DNA of 8,877 bases from Geobacter sp. GTDB taxonomy: Bacteria > Desulfobacterota > Desulfuromonadia > Geobacterales > Pseudopelobacteraceae. The notes under the pieces are model-generated. The model was not told where the DNA came from. It ran no database searches and saw nothing but the letters and a program-made list of their open reading frames with translations. The stretch lies in the NCBI GenBank assembly GCA_027346925.1, contig DAIERH010000088.1:1-8877 (forward strand). Reading direction: 5' to 3'. Shown piece by piece: positions 6,694-8,877 of the stretch. The position numbers and the translations under genes were made by a program. Positions within the stretch are counted from its first letter, which is position 1. Each line of letters begins with the position of its first letter.

Positions 6694-7779
6694 TCACTTT
6701 TGAAGCAAATTCTCCAGTAACGCCGTCAGGGGGGAGGGGTCGTCGAGGGTGAGTTCGAGGCGGGCGAGCATGACCCGGCGGGCCAGTTCCGGGGAGAGGT
6801 GCCGCAGCTTCACCCCGTCCTTCTCGGTGGTGACGGCGTACTCCGCGCCGCACCCCTCCATGATGGCGTCCAGCTCGGCGATGCGGGCGTTGTCGTAGCG
6901 GACATGGTCGGGGAAGGGGAGGGTGCGGACCAGGTTCAGCCCCTGTCCGGTCAGTCCGGCGAAAAAGGCGCTCGGGTCGGCGATTCCGGCAAAGGCGAGG
7001 ATTCCGAGGCCGGCCAGGTCACTGAACGCCAGCGGGGCGCCGCCGGAGAGCGGCATGAGGCCAGCCAGGCGGTGCCGGGCGATGCAGCGGGGCTTCCCGG
7101 CCATTGCCGGGGCAGGGGTGTTCCCCTCGGGGCACCGGGTATGGACGATCAGGTCGGCCCGCCGTGCTGCCGCGGTCGGCTCCCGCAGCAGCCCGGCCGG
7201 CAGGGTCAGGCCGTTGCCGAAGGGCCTGGCGCTGTCCACGAGCAGGATGTCCAGATCCCGGTGCAGGGCTAGATGCTGGAAGCCGTCGTCCAGCAGGAAG
7301 ATATCCGGGCCGAGACGCTCCATTGCAAGCAGGCCTGCCTTGTGGCGGTCGCTGCCCATGACCACCATCAGTCCCGTTGCGGTGGCGGCCAGGAGATACG
7401 GCTCGTCGCCGCATTGTTCGGCCGTAAGGAGTATTTTATGTCCGTCGGAGACGATAGCTGTTGTACCTTCCATGCTGCCGCCATAGCCGCGGGACAGCAC
7501 CGCCACCTTCGCCCCCCGTTCCATGAGCAGCCGGGCGATGAGGGCGGTAGTCGGCGTCTTGCCGGTGCCCCCCACGGTGATGTTGCCGACCGAGACCACC
7601 GGCCGGGGGAGGCGCATGGTCTTCAAAACCCCTGTCCGGTACAGCCCGGCCCTCAGACGCTGGACCAGGGTGTAGGGGAGCGACAGGGGGGCGAGCAGCG
7701 TCAGCAGCAGCCGGTCAAAAAGGCCGGTGCGGGTGCCGTTGGCCAGGGAGCGCCAGTATGTGAGGAGGGTTGAGGTCAT
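6694..7779 (-). CDS. lpxK: Tetraacyldisaccharide 4'-kinase
   Basis: Phosphorylates the 4' position of the tetraacyl disaccharide-1-phosphate to give lipid IVA, a late step of the Raetz lipid A pathway at the inner-membrane face; normally essential. It is 361 aa, standard length. The N-terminal region (about 20-45) is hydrophobic and amphipathic, as expected for the membrane-contacting helix. The Walker A motif is VGNITVGGTGKTPT (64-77), followed by VLSRGYGG (94-101), DEPYLLA (125-131), GSDRHKAG (142-149), the conserved LLDDGFQH (162-169), FPDHVRY (289-295) and TTEKDGVKL (317-325). The ATG at 7779 is 9 bases after the KilA-N stop and has no convincing Shine-Dalgarno, so expression may rely on transcription and ribosomes coming through the KilA-N gene. 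A 42-54 base AT-rich gap separates it from the Trm112 gene. The usual neighbour waaA (KDO transferase) is not seen upstream. Confidence 0.95.
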   Translation of the reverse strand: MTSTLLTYWRSLANGTRTGLFDRLLLTLLAPLSLPYTLVQRLRAGLYRTGVLKTMRLPRPVVSVGNITVGGTGKTPTTALIARLLMERGAKVAVLSRGYGGSMEGTTAIVSDGHKILLTAEQCGDEPYLLAATATGLMVVMGSDRHKAGLLAMERLGPDIFLLDDGFQHLALHRDLDILLVDSARPFGNGLTLPAGLLREPTAAARRADLIVHTRCPEGNTPAPAMAGKPRCIARHRLAGLMPLSGGAPLAFSDLAGLGILAFAGIADPSAFFAGLTGQGLNLVRTLPFPDHVRYDNARIAELDAIMEGCGAEYAVTTEKDGVKLRHLSPELARRVMLARLELTLDDPSPLTALLENLLQK

Positions 7780-7788
7780 GGTATGGAG

Positions 7789-8628
7789 TTATGGCTTCCC
7801 TGTCGAACCGATAAGTTGCTTGAGGGAACTCTGTCCGCTAAGCGATTTCATCTGGGTGATGGCAATTTCGTTGAGTTGGGTGAGGCGCCCCGCTTGAAGA
7901 ATCCCCTGATGAATCAGCACAGAGTTGATGCTTTCCAGGTTCGAAAGCACCACCAACTGTTCCAGCGAGGCATGATCGCGTATATTGCCTTCCTTGTCCG
8001 GGTTGGCGTCCCGCCATTCGCGGGCCGTCACCCCGAACAAGGCGACATTCAGCAGGTCAGCTTCATTGGCATAGATGGCGGTTATGCGGGCCTTGGTGAG
8101 GCGGGGCGGGATCAGTTTCTCTTTGACCGCGTCGGTGTGAATCCGATAGTTAATCTTGGCAAGGGTACGCTGGAGATTCCACTCCAGGGAAAGCGCTTGG
8201 CTCTCTTCCTCCTTGAGGCGTTGAAATTCCTTGATGAGATACAGCTTGAATTCGACGGAAATCCAGGCTGCAAATTCAAAGGCAATATCCTTGTGCGCAT
8301 AGGTCCCGCCGTAGCGACCGGCCTTGGATATCAGCCCGATGGCGCCGGTTTGTTCGATCCATCTCTTGGCGGTCAAGACAAAACTGTTAAGTCCGGCCTG
8401 TTTTCTAAACCCATCGAATTCGATGGGTTTAAAATCGGGGTTGTTGAGTTGCTCCCAAATACCGAGAAACTCTATGGTGTTGCGGTTGCGCAGCCAGTTC
8501 TGAATGATATAATCGGTCCGCTCCGCATCGCGGTATCGGGCAATATCGGTCAGGGAGATATAATCATCATGTTCCTTGCGGGAAACCGCAATCTCGCTCC
8601 CCTTGACGTTGATGGTCCTATTTTTCAT
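7789..8628 (-). CDS. KilA-N domain DNA-binding protein, phage-regulator type
   Basis: Full-length KilA-N protein of 279 aa. KilA-N is a DNA-binding domain of phage antirepressors and large DNA virus proteins; no target or phenotype can be read here. The domain runs from about residue 14 to 135 and includes DDYISLTDIARYRD (21-34), IIQNWLRNRNTIEFLGIWEQ (41-60), QAGLNSFVLTAKRWIEQTGA (77-96), GRYGGTYAHKDIAFEFAAWI (104-123) and FKLYLIKEFQRLK (127-139). The C-terminal half has IYANEADLLNVALFGVTA (185-202), NIRDHASLEQLVVLSNLES (215-233) and LNEIAITQMKSL (252-263), which accompany this domain in a recurrent bacterial family, so the gene appears intact. The start ATG 8628 has GGAG 8 bases upstream. 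GC content is visibly lower than in the LPS genes. It interrupts the LPS operon context directly before lpxK, suggesting acquisition by transfer. Confidence 0.9.
   Translation of the reverse strand: MKNRTINVKGSEIAVSRKEHDDYISLTDIARYRDAERTDYIIQNWLRNRNTIEFLGIWEQLNNPDFKPIEFDGFRKQAGLNSFVLTAKRWIEQTGAIGLISKAGRYGGTYAHKDIAFEFAAWISVEFKLYLIKEFQRLKEEESQALSLEWNLQRTLAKINYRIHTDAVKEKLIPPRLTKARITAIYANEADLLNVALFGVTAREWRDANPDKEGNIRDHASLEQLVVLSNLESINSVLIHQGILQAGRLTQLNEIAITQMKSLSGQSSLKQLIGSTGKP
8406..8431. repeat. Perfect 26-bp palindrome inside the KilA-N gene
   Basis: Left arm TAAACCCATCGAA is followed directly by its exact reverse complement, centred on an EcoRI-like GAATTC. Allowing one mismatched pair, the symmetry extends to 8403-8434. 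It encodes residues around 66-74 (FKPIEFDGF), a conserved-looking part of the KilA-N domain, so coding constraint and symmetry coincide. It could be an operator bound by a dimeric regulator, an mRNA hairpin with an 11-bp stem, or chance. Confidence 0.9.
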
Positions 8629-8636
8629 CAGCTACT

Positions 8637-8640
8637 CTCC
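8637..8640 (-). promoter_or_regulatory. Ribosome binding site of the KilA-N gene, in a small potential hairpin
   Basis: GGAG lies 8 bases before ATG 8628. In the minus-strand message it can pair with CUCC just upstream (8646-8649) across a 5-base loop. A 4-bp stem is weak, so control of translation by it is only a guess. Recognisable DinD similarity ends right at this element. Confidence 0.45.
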
Positions 8641-8686
8641 GAAAGGGAGTTGTCCTCAATCGCGCATTCCGCATTTTTGGCATCGG

Positions 8687-8716
8687 GATCGTTTTGCTGA
8701 CGTCAGCAAAATGATC
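8687..8716. repeat. 30-bp palindrome with one mismatched pair inside the dinD-like remnant
   Basis: The core TTTTGCTGACGTCAGCAAAA (8692-8711) is a perfect 20-bp palindrome around TGACGTCA. Outside it, one mismatched pair (8691/8712) is followed by four more matching pairs (GATC/GATC). It lies 59 bp upstream of the KilA-N start codon on the coding strand, where an operator or attenuating hairpin would be plausible. No T-tract follows on the minus strand, so it does not look like an intrinsic terminator. Confidence 0.85.
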
Positions 8717-8877
8717 GGACACCGAATGACCGGTGGTTTGACAGGCTATCTTGGCCTTATCGATAACCTTGGTGAAGTTCTCCCATTTGGCATACCCCAG
8801 GAGCCCTTGTAAATCCCTGGCAAACCAGAATTCCTCGCCATCGATCTGGTGGGCGTAGTCCTCGAAGTTTCTGTGCA

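Larger units (their letters stand above)
8628..8877 (-). pseudogene. Truncated, frameshifted dinD-like (BRO-N antirepressor-type) gene fragment
   Basis: Reading from the window edge, codon phase starting at 8875, the frame encodes FWFARDLQGLLGYAKWENF, then KVIDKAKIACQTTGHS and VSDHFADVSKTIPMPK. This matches the N-terminal part of DinD, the E. coli DNA-damage-inducible protein, in pattern (family comparison from memory). At the five-A run 8674-8678 the frame appears to slip: left as is, it reads out of family and stops at TAG 8618-8620. If one A is restored it continues KNAECAIEDNSLSESS and stops at TGA 8628-8630. In DinD the IED..LS block is followed by RYACYL and about 150 more residues, which are absent here. 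Instead the KilA-N ribosome binding site and gene begin. The 5' end of the fragment lies outside the window. It may be a decayed gene cut by arrival of KilA-N; a programmed A-run slip is possible but less likely. Confidence 0.72.

Noticed and set aside
6660..6700. Possible sigma-70 promoter with TATAAA between lpxK and the Trm112-like gene
   Set aside because: The only -35-like hexamers (GTGACA, TTGCTT) are 13 and 24 bases away, outside the workable spacing. Not called as a promoter.
7783..8700. 305-codon plus-strand open frame opposite the KilA-N gene
   Set aside because: It mirrors the KilA-N coding frame and shows no family motif. The minus-strand frame carries the full KilA-N signature over the same bases.
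1..8877. CRISPR array, tRNA or rRNA genes, transposase, attachment sites, intrinsic terminators
   Set aside because: No direct-repeat arrays, cloverleaf-like segments, transposase motifs or GC-hairpin plus T-run structures were seen on reading both strands. An edge duplication around the KilA-N region could not be tested because one edge lies outside the window.

Overview
The window looks like part of a lipopolysaccharide (LPS) core and lipid A operon from a GC-rich Gram-negative bacterium. LpxK, a WaaF-type heptosyltransferase, a WaaE-like glycosyltransferase and a Trm112-family protein make the Gram-negative assignment firm. A Geobacter-type (Desulfuromonadota) source is my best guess from gene style and order, but nothing in the sequence proves it. 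Every gene I can support lies on the minus strand, so transcription runs from base 8877 towards base 1. No RNA genes, CRISPR array, insertion sequence or convincing terminator was seen, and no gene-free stretch exceeds about 50 bases.

In transcription order, the first region (8877 to 7789) is visibly lower in GC than the rest and is of phage-regulator type. A fragment of a DinD/BRO-N-like gene enters from the window edge. It breaks off after about 80 residues, with an apparent one-base frameshift, and is followed at once by an intact KilA-N domain gene whose start codon overlaps the fragment's frame-corrected stop (TGATG). Two long palindromes lie in this region: a perfect 26-bp one inside the KilA-N gene (8406-8431) and a 30-bp one with a single mismatched pair inside the dinD fragment (8687-8716).

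Only 9 bases separate KilA-N from the LPS genes: lpxK (lipid A 4'-kinase), a small Trm112/YcaR-type zinc-ribbon protein, waaF (heptosyltransferase II), a UDP-glucuronate 4-epimerase, a WaaE/KdtX-like glycosyltransferase, two further GT2 glycosyltransferases, and a second GT9 heptosyltransferase (RfaQ-like). The last gene, cut by the window start, is an acetyl-CoA synthetase-like AMP-forming ligase. From the Trm112 gene down to the ligase nearly every junction overlaps (ATGA, GTGA, or 17-26 bp), which fits one polycistronic, translationally coupled message.

Functionally, LpxK completes the phosphorylated lipid A disaccharide. WaaF and the second GT9 enzyme would add heptoses to the inner core, and the WaaE-like and GT2 enzymes would add hexoses or other sugars. 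The epimerase would supply UDP-galacturonate, suggesting galacturonic acid in the core. The ligase has no obvious role in this pathway. The most unusual part is the phage-regulator remnant and KilA-N gene sitting directly upstream of the normally essential lpxK.
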